In this document: one piece after another, positions 26,007 through 34,736 of the stretch
Position numbering within the stretch: position 1 is the first letter of the stretch
Layout: each line of letters begins with the position of its first letter
Translations under genes and position numbers: made by a program
Assembly: GCF_024397915.1 (NCBI RefSeq)
Contig: NZ_CP073347.1
Span: 1,922,001 to 1,986,000 of the forward strand
Direction: 5' to 3'
Length of the DNA stretch: 64,000 nt
Source of the DNA: Marinobacterium rhizophilum
GTDB taxonomy: Bacteria; Pseudomonadota; Gammaproteobacteria; Pseudomonadales; Balneatricaceae
Notes under the pieces: model-generated
Databases searched by the model: none
The model's input: the letters and a program-made list of their open reading frames with translations, nothing else
Told to the model about the DNA's origin: nothing

Positions 26007-26699
26007 TTATGCCTGATAGTGCGTCGGATCCTCGACACCGGCATCTTCAAAGCCCCGGGCCCGCAGGCGACAGCTATCGCAAACACCACAGGCCCTGCCC
26101 TGCTCATCCGCCTGGTAGCAGGATACGGTCAGACCGTAGTCCAGACCCAGGCGCAACCCTTCAACGATGATGTCCGACTTGGTCAGGCTCATCAAGGGTG
26201 TATGGATACGGAACGGCTGACCGCTGACACCGGCCTTGGTGGCAAGGTTGGCCATGGTTTCAAAGGCAGCAACGAACTCCGGCCGGCAATCTGGATAACC
26301 GGAATAATCGACTGCATTCACACCGATAAACAGCGCCCTGGCATCCAGCACCTCGGCCCAGCCCAGCGCCAGGGAGAGAAACACCGTGTTGCGGGCCGGT
26401 ACATAGGTCACCGGAATTTCGCCCTCGACCTCTTCCTCCGGAACATCGATGGAAAGATCCGTCAATGCGGAGCCCCCGAAATCCTCCAGGTGCAGTCGCA
26501 CCACCTTGTGCTTGTCTGCACTTACACCCAGGGCACTGACAACAGCACGGGCGGCGTTCAGTTCGGTCTGGGAACGCTGCCCGTAGTCAAAGCTCAGCAC
26601 ATGACAGTCGTAACCCTGATCGAGCGCCATCGCCAGCACCGTGGCCGAATCAAGTCCACCGGACAACAGCACCACGGCTTTGGGGGAAGGTTGAGTCAT
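26007..26699 (-). CDS. queC: 7-cyano-7-deazaguanine synthase QueC
   Basis: ATP-dependent enzyme of 230 residues that converts 7-carboxy-7-deazaguanine to preQ0 in queuosine synthesis. The N-terminal PP-loop LLSGGLDSAT (about residues 11-20) binds ATP, and the four zinc cysteines are grouped near the C-terminus (CYQADEQGRACGVCDSC). Start taken at the ATG at 26699 (MTQPSPK). In Pseudomonas queE lies directly before queC; here cpoB does, with a terminator in between. It is followed by tRNA-Lys on the same strand. Confidence 0.96.
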   Translation of the reverse strand: MTQPSPKAVVLLSGGLDSATVLAMALDQGYDCHVLSFDYGQRSQTELNAARAVVSALGVSADKHKVVRLHLEDFGGSALTDLSIDVPEEEVEGEIPVTYVPARNTVFLSLALGWAEVLDARALFIGVNAVDYSGYPDCRPEFVAAFETMANLATKAGVSGQPFRIHTPLMSLTKSDIIVEGLRLGLDYGLTVSCYQADEQGRACGVCDSCRLRARGFEDAGVEDPTHYQA

Positions 26700-26737
26700 C
26701 AAAACAGTTTCCGCTTTTAAAAAATGTGAACAGTATA

Positions 26738-26766
26738 CAAATAATTAAGCCCGGCGTTACCGGGCT
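26738..26766 (-). terminator. Terminator at the end of the tol-pal operon
   Basis: AGCCCGG and CCGGGCT pair around a 5-base loop 35 bases after the cpoB stop codon, followed on the minus strand by TTAATTATTTG. It closes the tolQRAB-pal-cpoB operon before queC. Confidence 0.8.
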
Positions 26767-26800
26767 CAAGCTGAACACCAGGCAACCAGGCAACCAGGGC

Positions 26801-27592
26801 CTAGCGTTTAAAATTTTGCGCCAGTCGCGCAGCAGAGCTTTGCGGGAAGTCGTGTATCACCCGCTCGAAATAACGTGCAGACTCGGCCGCATTACCGCGC
26901 TGATGATTCAGCACACCGAGTTTGTACAAGGCATCGGGCAGCTTGGTACTGCCGGGAAAATCTTCCACCACCCGGACGAAGGCGCCCTGGGACAGCTCCA
27001 GTTTTTGCTGGGCCAGGTAGATCTCGCCGAGCCAGTAATGTGCATTCGCCAACCGGGTACTGGCTGGGTAATCCTGCACGAAACGCTCGAAGGCACTGGC
27101 GGCCTCATCGAACTTGCGCTCGCGAACCAGGGCAAAAGCAGCCTGATAGGCCTGATCGTCATTGGCAGACGCCGGCGCAGATGCGGCAGCGACAGCCCCG
27201 GGCGCTTCGGGCGCCAGAGCGCCTGCACCCGGCAACGCCGTATCAGAATTGAGTTCAGGAACCACAGGCGCTGCAGCCGCACCGGTAATCAGCGCACCCA
27301 GGCGGCGATCCAGATCCCGGTAACGCTCGAGCTGATCCTTTTGCATGCGATCAAGCTCGTATTGCTGTGACTCCACCTGGCCACGCAGGCTGCGCACTTC
27401 ATCCTGCAGCTGCTGCAGCATCATCATGAGCTGAGCCTCCTGCGTGGCGAAGGCCTGACCGGCACGACCACTGGATTGGCTCTGCCCGGGGCCCGGCACG
27501 ATTTCAATCACCGGCACGGGATCCGCGGCAAGAACCGCTGCTGGCGATAACGCCAGCAGCAATCCCAGAAACTTGAGTCTGAATACAGTCAT
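26801..27592 (-). CDS. cpoB: Cell division coordinator CpoB (YbgF)
   Basis: Periplasmic protein of 263 residues that links peptidoglycan synthesis (PBP1B) with Tol-driven outer-membrane constriction. A signal peptide (to about residue 23, AVLA-A), a coiled-coil trimerisation segment (about 45-105, LQQLQDEVRSLRGQVESQQYE region), an alanine/proline-rich linker and a C-terminal TPR domain (about 145-260) match the family. Start set at the ATG at 27592; a GTG at 27598, directly after the pal stop, is an alternative. Last gene of the tol-pal operon. Confidence 0.93.
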   Translation of the reverse strand: MTVFRLKFLGLLLALSPAAVLAADPVPVIEIVPGPGQSQSSGRAGQAFATQEAQLMMMLQQLQDEVRSLRGQVESQQYELDRMQKDQLERYRDLDRRLGALITGAAAAPVVPELNSDTALPGAGALAPEAPGAVAAASAPASANDDQAYQAAFALVRERKFDEAASAFERFVQDYPASTRLANAHYWLGEIYLAQQKLELSQGAFVRVVEDFPGSTKLPDALYKLGVLNHQRGNAAESARYFERVIHDFPQSSAARLAQNFKR

Positions 27593-27598
27593 GGGCAC

Positions 27599-28129
27599 TT
27601 AGCGGCCAGCGTATTTCAGCTCAACGCGACGGTTCTGCGCCCAGGAATCCGAGCCATGACCCATCACCGCAGGCTTCTCTTCGCCGTAGCTGATCACTTC
27701 AACCTGACCTGCATTGGCGCCATTCACCATCAGGAAACGCGCAACGGCATTGCCGCGACGCTCGCCCAGGGCGATGTTGTATTCACGGGTGCCGCGCTCG
27801 TCGGCATGGCCTTCCAGGCGCACAGCGGCCTGCGGGTTGGACGCCAGGTAGCGCGCGTGTGCTTCCAGATCAGCGAAAGACTCACCACGCACCGTAGACT
27901 GGTCGAAGTCGAAGTAGAACACGGTTTGCAGGTTAGCCACTTCAGCCGGCAGTTCAGAGCCGGACAGGCCGCCCATGCCGGCCGAGCCGGAAGTCATGGC
28001 ACCGCTGTCAGAACCCATGCTGCCGCCCATGTCGGCGCTGTCAGTCTGCGTACTGGTGGAGCTGCAACCTGCAACCCAAGCGAAGGTAAGGGCCAGAGCA
28101 GCAACCTTGGTAACATTCAACGCACGCAT
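27599..28129 (-). CDS. pal: Peptidoglycan-associated lipoprotein Pal
   Basis: Outer-membrane lipoprotein of 176 residues that ties the outer membrane to peptidoglycan. The signal peptide ends in the lipobox VAGC (cysteine at residue 22), followed by a Ser/Gly/Met-rich linker, then the OmpA-like domain with VFYFDFDQSTVR and the peptidoglycan-binding signature EGHADERGTREYNIALGERR. Start at 28129, preceded by AAGGAG; an in-frame start ten codons earlier lacks this. Lies between tolB and cpoB, the standard order. Confidence 0.97.
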   Translation of the reverse strand: MRALNVTKVAALALTFAWVAGCSSTSTQTDSADMGGSMGSDSGAMTSGSAGMGGLSGSELPAEVANLQTVFYFDFDQSTVRGESFADLEAHARYLASNPQAAVRLEGHADERGTREYNIALGERRGNAVARFLMVNGANAGQVEVISYGEEKPAVMGHGSDSWAQNRRVELKYAGR

Positions 28130-28198
28130 CTTTCTATTGCTCCTTGAAGCGACCACCATGGTCGCTAACGTGTAGAGTAAAGTAATGTTAGCCCGGTC

Positions 28199-29500
28199 CT
28201 ATTGCAAGTAGGGGGACCAGGCCGGCTCCCTAACATCACCCGATGACGAGGGCATGCGAAAGCGCACCCGGCCATCGAGAGAAACTGCTGCCAGCACACC
28301 GTTGTTACCCTGCTGGGTCGCGTACAGCACAATGCTGCCGTTCGGTGCGATGGTCGGCGATTCGTCCAGCGACGTCTGGGTCAAGATATCCAGACGCCCT
28401 GTTTTAAGATCCTGTACTGCGATATTGAAGGCCGCACCGGCACCGGCACTGCGGTGCACCATGGCCAGGAATCGGCCATCCTGCGTCAGCTTGCCGCTGC
28501 TATTGTAGTTGCCCTCGAAGGTAACACGCTCGATACGCCGATCCGACAGGTACACACGGTAAATCTGCGGCTGCCCTCCCCGGTCCGAGGTAAACAGTAT
28601 CGACTGGCCATCGGGCGCCCAGGTCGGCTCGGTATCGATGCCATAGTGGTGCGTCACCCGCGTCAACTGGCGGCGGGCCAGGTCCAGGGTATAAATCTCC
28701 GGATTGCCATCCTTGGACAGCGTCAGCGCCAGGCGCTGACCATCCGGCGCCCAGGCCGGCGCACCGTTCAAACCGGCGAATGACTGAATTTTTTCGCGCT
28801 TGCCACTCGCCAGGTGCTGCACGTAAATCCCCGGGCGCGAACTTTCAAAGGACACGTAGGCCAGCTTGCTGCCATCCTTGGACCAGGACGGCGACATAAT
28901 CGGCTCGCGAGACTCCAGGATAGTACGCGCACGGGCACCATCGGCATCCGCCAGCTGCAGGCTGTAGCGGTGGCGCCCACCCCCCTGGTTCTGGGCGGTT
29001 ACATAGGCGATACGGGTAGAAAAGGCACCGCGCAGGCCTGTGAGCTTTTCAAACACGGCATCGGCAATATAGTGCGCCATGTCGCGCATGTTGCGGGTAG
29101 AGCCACTGATCTGTTCGCCGAACACCCGGGTTTCCTTGAGCACGTCGTACAGCTCGTAGGTCACCTGCAGCTGTTCACCGCCGACCGAGGCCACGCGGCC
29201 GATCAACAGGTAGTTCTGCCCGGAAACACGCCAGTCACGGAAAAACACCTGAGCCTGCTGCTGCGGGAAACTGAGCATGTCACTGCGCTTCATGGCGCCA
29301 AAGAAACCGCTGCGATGCAGGTCGGTCGAGACGATTTCAGCAATATCTTCCGGCAGGGGCGTACCGCCGTTCCAGCCAAAAGGCACGACGGCGATCGGCG
29401 TCGGCGCGTCCACACCCTGGGTCACTTCGATCATCAGCTCGGCGCGCACACCAAACGCCAGCAGCATCAGTACGCAGCACGCCAGTAGTCTTAGCTTCAT
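28199..29500 (-). CDS. tolB: Tol-Pal system protein TolB
   Basis: Periplasmic beta-propeller of 433 residues that binds Pal and TolA and is released during energised outer-membrane constriction. A signal peptide (to about residue 21, FGVRA) is followed by the N-terminal alpha/beta domain and then six WD-like blades, seen as repeats of the type SPSWSKDGSKLAYVS, APAWAPDGQRLALT and EPTWAPDGQSILFTS. Start at 29500 with GAGGTGG upstream. It lies immediately after tolA on the same strand, with the start codon region overlapping the tolA end by none to a few bases. Confidence 0.96.
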   Translation of the reverse strand: MKLRLLACCVLMLLAFGVRAELMIEVTQGVDAPTPIAVVPFGWNGGTPLPEDIAEIVSTDLHRSGFFGAMKRSDMLSFPQQQAQVFFRDWRVSGQNYLLIGRVASVGGEQLQVTYELYDVLKETRVFGEQISGSTRNMRDMAHYIADAVFEKLTGLRGAFSTRIAYVTAQNQGGGRHRYSLQLADADGARARTILESREPIMSPSWSKDGSKLAYVSFESSRPGIYVQHLASGKREKIQSFAGLNGAPAWAPDGQRLALTLSKDGNPEIYTLDLARRQLTRVTHHYGIDTEPTWAPDGQSILFTSDRGGQPQIYRVYLSDRRIERVTFEGNYNSSGKLTQDGRFLAMVHRSAGAGAAFNIAVQDLKTGRLDILTQTSLDESPTIAPNGSIVLYATQQGNNGVLAAVSLDGRVRFRMPSSSGDVREPAWSPYLQ

Positions 29501-29505
29501 CGCTG

Positions 29506-30597
29506 TTACCACCTCAATCCCTCCGGTCGGAACTTGACTCTGAATTTTCTGAAATTGCGCTCAAATGTCAGCGGATCCACTTCTGCCACCCGCGCAAAGC
29601 GATCAACCTTGAACACCGCCTGCACCGCGGAATTATCAAAGCCCGAGTCACCACTGCTCAGTACCAGGTTCGCGCTGTCGACTTCACCGGAGGGGAACAG
29701 GCGTATTTCCACCACCGCCTCCATGCCATTACGAAACGCGCTCGAAACGCGCCAGTTTCGGCTCAACTCGCCGTTGATGTAGTCCGTCATCGACACCATC
29801 AGCTGCTGCGACGCCCGATCCGCCGCGATGCGCTGCTCCTGGGCCAGCTCTTTCTCAAGCTGGGCGAGCTCACGCGCCTTTTCAGCCTCTTTGCGTTGCT
29901 GCTCTTCCTGCTTGCGCCTGGCTTCGGCATCCGCCTTGGCCCTGGCAGCAACCTCTGCCTGTTTTTTCTTCTCGGCGGCGGCCCTGGCCTCTGCCTCTTT
30001 CTTCTGTGCCGCAGCCTTGGCGTCGGCCTGTTTTTTCTTCTCAGCCGCAAGTTTGGCCTGATCTTCAGCCTGCTTTTTCTTCTGGGCAGCGAGTTCGGCC
30101 TGCTCCTGGGCCTTGAGTTTAGCCTCTGCTGCCTGCTTCGCCCTGGTTTCCTGTGCCGCCTTTTCTTTCGCGGCCTTTTCCTTTGCAGCAACCTCCTGGG
30201 CTTTCTGTTCCCTGGCTTGCTGCTGCGCCTTTTCTTTGGCGAGGTCTTCCTGAGCTGTCAGCTCTTTAACCTTCTGCGCTTGCAACTGCTGCTCTTGCAG
30301 AACCTTTTCCTGTGCCGCCAGCTCCTGCTGACGCTGCTTTTCCTGCACCTGCTCAAGCTCATTCTGCTTGCGCTGCTCATCCTTTTTGCGCTGTGCCTCA
30401 ATCCGCCGTGCCTGCTCGGTCTGCTTTTCCAGTGCCTGACTCATCGCCCCCAGGTCGACCATCTGCGCCTGAATATGGCGCGGCTTCAGCTCGCGCGGGT
30501 CCGCATGGTCAAACCAGTGACCGGCGAGCAGCAACAGCACGGCCAGATGCACGCCCAGAGCAAGCAGGGTCGGTACCAGATAACTGCGCTTGTCCAC
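29506..30597 (-). CDS. tolA: Cell envelope protein TolA
   Basis: Energy-transducing subunit of the Tol-Pal system, 363 residues: a short cytoplasmic start, one membrane helix (about residues 8-27), a very long Lys/Ala/Glu/Gln-rich helical domain (about 45-265) that spans the periplasm, and a small C-terminal domain (about 275-360) that contacts Pal and TolB. The charged repeats (KAAAQKKEAEARAAAEKKKQ and similar) are typical. The start is a GTG: either 30597, with TAGGTG at good spacing, or 30606, which directly abuts the tolR stop. Non-ATG start is clear; which GTG is not. Confidence 0.93.
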   Translation of the reverse strand: MDKRSYLVPTLLALGVHLAVLLLLAGHWFDHADPRELKPRHIQAQMVDLGAMSQALEKQTEQARRIEAQRKKDEQRKQNELEQVQEKQRQQELAAQEKVLQEQQLQAQKVKELTAQEDLAKEKAQQQAREQKAQEVAAKEKAAKEKAAQETRAKQAAEAKLKAQEQAELAAQKKKQAEDQAKLAAEKKKQADAKAAAQKKEAEARAAAEKKKQAEVAARAKADAEARRKQEEQQRKEAEKARELAQLEKELAQEQRIAADRASQQLMVSMTDYINGELSRNWRVSSAFRNGMEAVVEIRLFPSGEVDSANLVLSSGDSGFDNSAVQAVFKVDRFARVAEVDPLTFERNFRKFRVKFRPEGLRW

Positions 30598-30606
30598 CGT
30601 CAACAC

Positions 30607-31023
30607 CTACTCGGTTACCAGCCCGACACTCGGTGCGCCGGCCTGCTGCAACAACGCCATCAGGCCAATCACCTTGTCATATTCCACCCGCTTGTCGCCT
30701 TTGACCAGCAGCATTTTTTCAGGGTTCGCAGCCAGCACTTTCTGCACACGCTCACCCACATCTTCGGCCGTGACCGCAGATTGCTCGGCACTGCCAATAT
30801 TGATGTAGTACTGCCCCTGTTCATCCACCGTCACGATCAGCGGTTCGCTGTCCTTGCTGTCCACCGGGTCGGCAGAGGCCTTGGGCAACTGTACATCCAC
30901 ACCCTGGGTCAGCATGGGGGCGGTGACCATGAAAATCACCAGCAGCACCATCATCACATCGATATAGGGTACGACGTTGATCTCGGCATTGAGCTTGCGC
31001 TTGCGCTTCTGTCGTCTAATCAT
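30607..31023 (-). CDS. tolR: Tol-Pal system protein TolR
   Basis: Inner-membrane protein of 138 residues, ExbD/TolR family, partner of TolQ in using the proton gradient. One membrane helix (about residues 18-40) carries the critical aspartate in VVPYIDVMMVLLVIFMV, and the rest is the periplasmic domain. The stop is directly followed by a GTG that could start tolA. Between tolQ and tolA as expected. Confidence 0.97.
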   Translation of the reverse strand: MIRRQKRKRKLNAEINVVPYIDVMMVLLVIFMVTAPMLTQGVDVQLPKASADPVDSKDSEPLIVTVDEQGQYYINIGSAEQSAVTAEDVGERVQKVLAANPEKMLLVKGDKRVEYDKVIGLMALLQQAGAPSVGLVTE

Positions 31024-31038
31024 TCACCAGACTCCCGG

Positions 31039-31719
31039 TCAATCCGCTGAGTGAATACGACGGTGCAGAATACTGGAAAACTCATCGGCAAAGGTTTCAT
31101 AACGGTTCAGCAGCCCTTCGGACTTGGCCGAAAAGCGGTTGTAGGCGATAACCGCCGGAATGGCCGCAAACAGGCCAATGGCCGTCGCCACCAGCGCTTC
31201 GGAAATACCGGGGGCGACCGATGCCAGTGTCGCCTGGTGCATATTGGCCAGGCCACGGAAGGAGTTCATGATGCCCCAGACGGTACCGAACAGGCCGATA
31301 TAGGGACTGGTGGAACCGACGGTGGCCAGGAACGGCAGGTGCTGATCCAGCTTTTCCTCTTCACGGGCCAGCGCCACACGCATGCTGCGCTGAATGCCCT
31401 CCATCACGGCATCGGGATCATAGTTGCGCTGCTGCGTCAGGCGGGTGAATTCCTTGATGCCCGATCGAAAAATATTCTCCGCACCATTACCCGGATCCGG
31501 CGACTGATTGACTTCGCGAAACAGGTGCCCCAGGTCTACGCCCGACCAGAAGCGCTCTTCAAAAACGGCCAGCCCCTTGCTTGCATCATTGAACACGCGC
31601 CGCCGCTGAAAAATCATGATCCATGACAGGAAGGATGCCAATAGCAAAATCAGCATCACCAGCTGTACAACCAGGCTTGCGTTGAGCACCAGACTCCAGA
31701 TCGACATTTCCTCGACCAC
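31039..31719 (-). CDS. tolQ: Tol-Pal system protein TolQ
   Basis: Proton-channel subunit of 226 residues of the ExbB/TolQ family. Three membrane helices are visible; the last two contain the conserved TVGSTSPYIGLFGTVWGIM and ALVATAIGLFAAIPAVIAYNR. The start is most likely GTG at 31719: AGGAG lies six bases before it, and the resulting N-terminus (MVEEMSIW) aligns with E. coli MTDMNILD; the ATG at 31707 has its purine stretch almost touching the codon. First gene of the tolQRAB-pal-cpoB operon. The usual upstream gene ybgC is absent. Confidence 0.96.
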   Translation of the reverse strand: MVEEMSIWSLVLNASLVVQLVMLILLLASFLSWIMIFQRRRVFNDASKGLAVFEERFWSGVDLGHLFREVNQSPDPGNGAENIFRSGIKEFTRLTQQRNYDPDAVMEGIQRSMRVALAREEEKLDQHLPFLATVGSTSPYIGLFGTVWGIMNSFRGLANMHQATLASVAPGISEALVATAIGLFAAIPAVIAYNRFSAKSEGLLNRYETFADEFSSILHRRIHSAD

Positions 31720-32374
31720 AACAAACTCCTCTCACGCGCCAGACCAGAAGTGCCGGCTTACTCGGTTGAAAGTTCGAACCACCGCGCGCCACCGGCGCAC
31801 GACTGGCCACAATAGATGTCGCTTGCTCGCGGCGCCGACACCTCTTGCGCGTCGCCACAGTCGACCCTAACACAGACGCCACTGCGAACGCTGTATGATA
31901 ACGCCCAGCGGAATTGGTTCACTCTCGAGCGCCGCATCATAGCGGCCACAAGCTTGCTGCAGAATGAACAAAACCGCTGCTCGACTCCCCGCCCCACGCA
32001 CACAACCGCATCACCTTAACAGGCGCGCGCAGCAGAGGTGAAGAGCCGGATGAACAGACAAAACGTTTTCGCGATGGGCAGGGACCAGGGACCTGATCCT
32101 TTAGGCAGTCGAGCGAATTCTGCGCCCACAATAACAGGCGCCAAAATTTATTCAAGCAGCATTATCAGCGCCCGCGCAAAAAGATTCCCAGGCACCGGGC
32201 AGGCCCCAAAACAGTGCACAGCGGCAACGCCAATCTCCCCTATTCAGCTTCCGCAGACCTTTGGAGTTACAGATGCTTCCGCCCTGCCAATCTCGCCTCC
32301 TGACCTGCGCGCCGGGATGCATGACCCTTTGCGAAAATGAGGGCGTACGCACGATAGAACCCTGCTTGGTCCGC
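31720..32374. other. 655-base gene-free region between ruvB and tolQ
   Basis: This is where ybgC stands in Pseudomonas and E. coli. None of the short reading frames in any direction resembles the hot-dog thioesterase YbgC, no obvious remnant is seen, and no tRNA or clear terminator was recognised. It must contain the tolQ promoter (minus strand), but no convincing -35/-10 pair stands out. Confidence 0.6.
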
Positions 32375-33388
32375 TTACAGGGAGCGCTCCGGCGCTTCCA
32401 GGCCAAAGTGCAGATAGGCGTGGTCGGTGACAATACGCCCTCGCGGGGTGCGCATGATATAGCCCTGCTGGATTAGGTAGGGCTCCAGCACGTCCTCTAT
32501 GGTGTCGCGCTCCTCGGAGATGGCCGCCGCCAGGTTATCAACCCCCACAGGCCCGCCGCCGAACTTCTCGATCATTGCCAGCAGCAGGCGCCGATCCATG
32601 TGATCGAACCCGCGCTCGTCGACACTCAGCATGTTCAGCGCCAGATCCGCCGTGCGCTTGTCGATCTCGCCATTGCCCTTGACCTCGGCGTAATCCCGCG
32701 CCCGTCGCAACAGGCGATTGGCAATGCGTGGTGTACCCCGCGCCCTGCGCGCCACTTCCAGCGCCCCATCGGCCGCAATGCTGCCGCCGGACAGGCGCGC
32801 AGAGCGTTCGACAATATGCGCGAGATCCTCAACACCGTAAAACTCGAGCCGCTGCACAATACCAAAACGGTCCCGCAGCGGCGAGGTCAGCAGCCCTGCC
32901 CGGGTGGTGGCCCCCACCAGCGTGAAGGGCGGCAGCTCGATCTTGATGGAGCGCGCCGCCGGCCCCTCCCCGATCATGATATCCAGCTGGTAGTCCTCCA
33001 TGGCCGGATAGAGGATTTCCTCGACATTCGGACTCAGGCGGTGGATTTCATCGATAAACAGGATATCGCCGGGCTCAAGACTGGTCAGCATGGCCGCCAC
33101 ATCACCGGCCTTCTCCAGCACCGGACCGGAAGTGGTCTTGATGGCACCACCCATTTCATTGGCAATAATATTGGCAAGCGTCGTCTTGCCAAGCCCGGGC
33201 GGGCCAAAAATCAGCGTGTGATCCAGGGACTCGCCACGCTTGCGCGCCGCCTCGATAAAGATCTCCATCTGCTCGCGTACCCGGGGCTGCCCCTCGTAGT
33301 CCGCCAGCGTTTTGGGGCGCACCGCACGGTCCAGCACATCCTCGGACGGGCTGGACTGCGGGGTAATAAAACGGTCTGCCTCGATCAT
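32375..33388 (-). CDS. ruvB: Holliday junction branch-migration ATPase RuvB
   Basis: Hexameric DNA motor of 337 residues that drives branch migration with RuvA. AAA+ domain with Walker A FGPPGLGKTTLA near residue 62, Walker B ILFIDEIHRL near residue 110, sensor 1 in LVGATTRAGLL and arginine finger region LRDRFG; a winged-helix DNA-binding domain ends the protein (QQGYIMRTPRGR). The ATG at 33388 lies 44 bases after ruvA, so the two are co-transcribed. Normal length for the family. Confidence 0.97.
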   Translation of the reverse strand: MIEADRFITPQSSPSEDVLDRAVRPKTLADYEGQPRVREQMEIFIEAARKRGESLDHTLIFGPPGLGKTTLANIIANEMGGAIKTTSGPVLEKAGDVAAMLTSLEPGDILFIDEIHRLSPNVEEILYPAMEDYQLDIMIGEGPAARSIKIELPPFTLVGATTRAGLLTSPLRDRFGIVQRLEFYGVEDLAHIVERSARLSGGSIAADGALEVARRARGTPRIANRLLRRARDYAEVKGNGEIDKRTADLALNMLSVDERGFDHMDRRLLLAMIEKFGGGPVGVDNLAAAISEERDTIEDVLEPYLIQQGYIMRTPRGRIVTDHAYLHFGLEAPERSL

Positions 33389-33432
33389 CCCCGAACACCC
33401 CCAGCCACCAACGTCACAGCCTCAACCATGCC

Positions 33433-34059
33433 CTAACCCCCGATCATTGATTTCAGCGCCTGGCGAATCAGCGCTTCGCAAGGTGCATTTGCGTCCAGTT
33501 GCCTGGCCGCCTGACTCACCGCCTTCGTCGCCTCGGCCGGCTTGTAACCCAGCGCCACCAGTGCACTTTCCGCCTCGCCGACAGCGTCCGGTCCGGCGGG
33601 AACCAGGTCATCACCCGGACTCGATAACTGGAACTCGGCCGGCCCGGACTGCTGCAGCTCCTTGAGCTTGTCTTTCATCTCGACAATAAGCCGCTCGGCG
33701 GTTTTCTTGCCAATACCCGGCAGGCGTACCAGCGACGCCGTATCGCCCTGGTGCACGGCACGTACGAAACCATCCGCATCTATACCGGACAGAATGGTCA
33801 ATGCCAGCTTGGGTCCCACGCCGTTCACCTTGATCAGGGCCCGAAACAGGCTGCGCTCGCCCCGGTCCGCGAAGCCGTACAGCAGCTGCGCATCTTCGCG
33901 CACCACGAAGTGGGTATAGAGCACCACCTGCTTGCCGCGTTCAGGCAAACGGTAAAAGGTGTTCATCGAAGCCTCGAGCTCATAACCGACGCCACCCACC
34001 TCAACCAGCAACTGCGGCGGGTGCTTTTCCAGCAACTCCCCTCTCAGACGTCCTATCAC
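33433..34059 (-). CDS. ruvA: Holliday junction DNA helicase subunit RuvA
   Basis: Tetrameric protein of 208 residues that holds the four-way junction and loads RuvB. Domain I is an OB fold (MIGRLRGELLEK to about 63), domain II has two helix-hairpin-helix motifs (VNGVGPKLALTIL and LPGIGKKTAERLIVEM), and domain III at the end binds RuvB (ESALVALGYKPAEA). The start is GTG at 34059; the GTGA sequence overlaps the stop of the TRIC gene, so ruvA translation is coupled to that membrane-protein gene. Confidence 0.97.
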   Translation of the reverse strand: MIGRLRGELLEKHPPQLLVEVGGVGYELEASMNTFYRLPERGKQVVLYTHFVVREDAQLLYGFADRGERSLFRALIKVNGVGPKLALTILSGIDADGFVRAVHQGDTASLVRLPGIGKKTAERLIVEMKDKLKELQQSGPAEFQLSSPGDDLVPAGPDAVGEAESALVALGYKPAEATKAVSQAARQLDANAPCEALIRQALKSMIGG

Positions 34060-34736
34060 GGCTCTTTTCTCTCCAGGTTACGGGCTTCTTCGGGTGATTC
34101 CAGCTTGTGCCCCGCGACTATGAACTCGGGCAATCTCAGGCCCGCCACGATGGAGGCCATGCGGAACACGAACACGATGGTCATGGCGCTCAGCTCCAGC
34201 CAGCGCGTGGGCTCGGTCATGACATGACTGAACACCACATACACCAGCGCCCCCACCAGCGCGCAGCTGGCGTACATTTCACCGTTCCATTGCAGTATCA
34301 GTGGCACCTGGCCGGTCAGAATATCGCGAATCATGCCGCCGGCCACGCCGGTGATCACGGCCATCATGACCACCACGACATCCGGCATGCCCAGCGCCAC
34401 CGCCTTCTGCGCCCCAAGAATGGCAAACAGTGACAGGCCCAGTGCATCCAGGAACAGCAGCATTCGTCGTGGATACTGGATATAGCGGGACAGCACAAAA
34501 GCCAGCACCGCACTCAGAATGGCCACCCACAGATAGAGGGTGTCACCAATCCAGAGGACCGGGTGGGCATTGAGGGTAATATCCCGCAAGGTACCGCCCC
34601 CCAGCGCCGTGACAATTCCCAGTACCACCACACCCAGAATATCCAGCCGCTTGCCCTGGGCGGCGAGCGCCCCGGTGGTGGCAAATACGGCCACACCGGC
34701 CAGGTCCGCCGCATAGACAAACTCAAGGTAGGTCAT
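34056..34736 (-). CDS. TRIC/UPF0126 family membrane protein (YicG-like)
   Basis: Inner-membrane protein of 226 residues with about seven helices in two repeats of the UPF0126 (bacterial TRIC) domain, each with a glycine-rich bend: ALGGGTLRDI near residue 49 and GVAGGMIRDI near residue 135. Family members form trimeric cation channels, and one E. coli relative (YicG) has been linked to glycine uptake, so the cargo is uncertain. It overlaps ruvC by four bases (ATGA) and ruvA by four bases (GTGA), a tight position inside the ruvCAB operon that is not the standard arrangement. A C-terminal charged tail of about 25 residues follows the last helix. Confidence 0.9.
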   Translation of the reverse strand: MTYLEFVYAADLAGVAVFATTGALAAQGKRLDILGVVVLGIVTALGGGTLRDITLNAHPVLWIGDTLYLWVAILSAVLAFVLSRYIQYPRRMLLFLDALGLSLFAILGAQKAVALGMPDVVVVMMAVITGVAGGMIRDILTGQVPLILQWNGEMYASCALVGALVYVVFSHVMTEPTRWLELSAMTIVFVFRMASIVAGLRLPEFIVAGHKLESPEEARNLERKEP

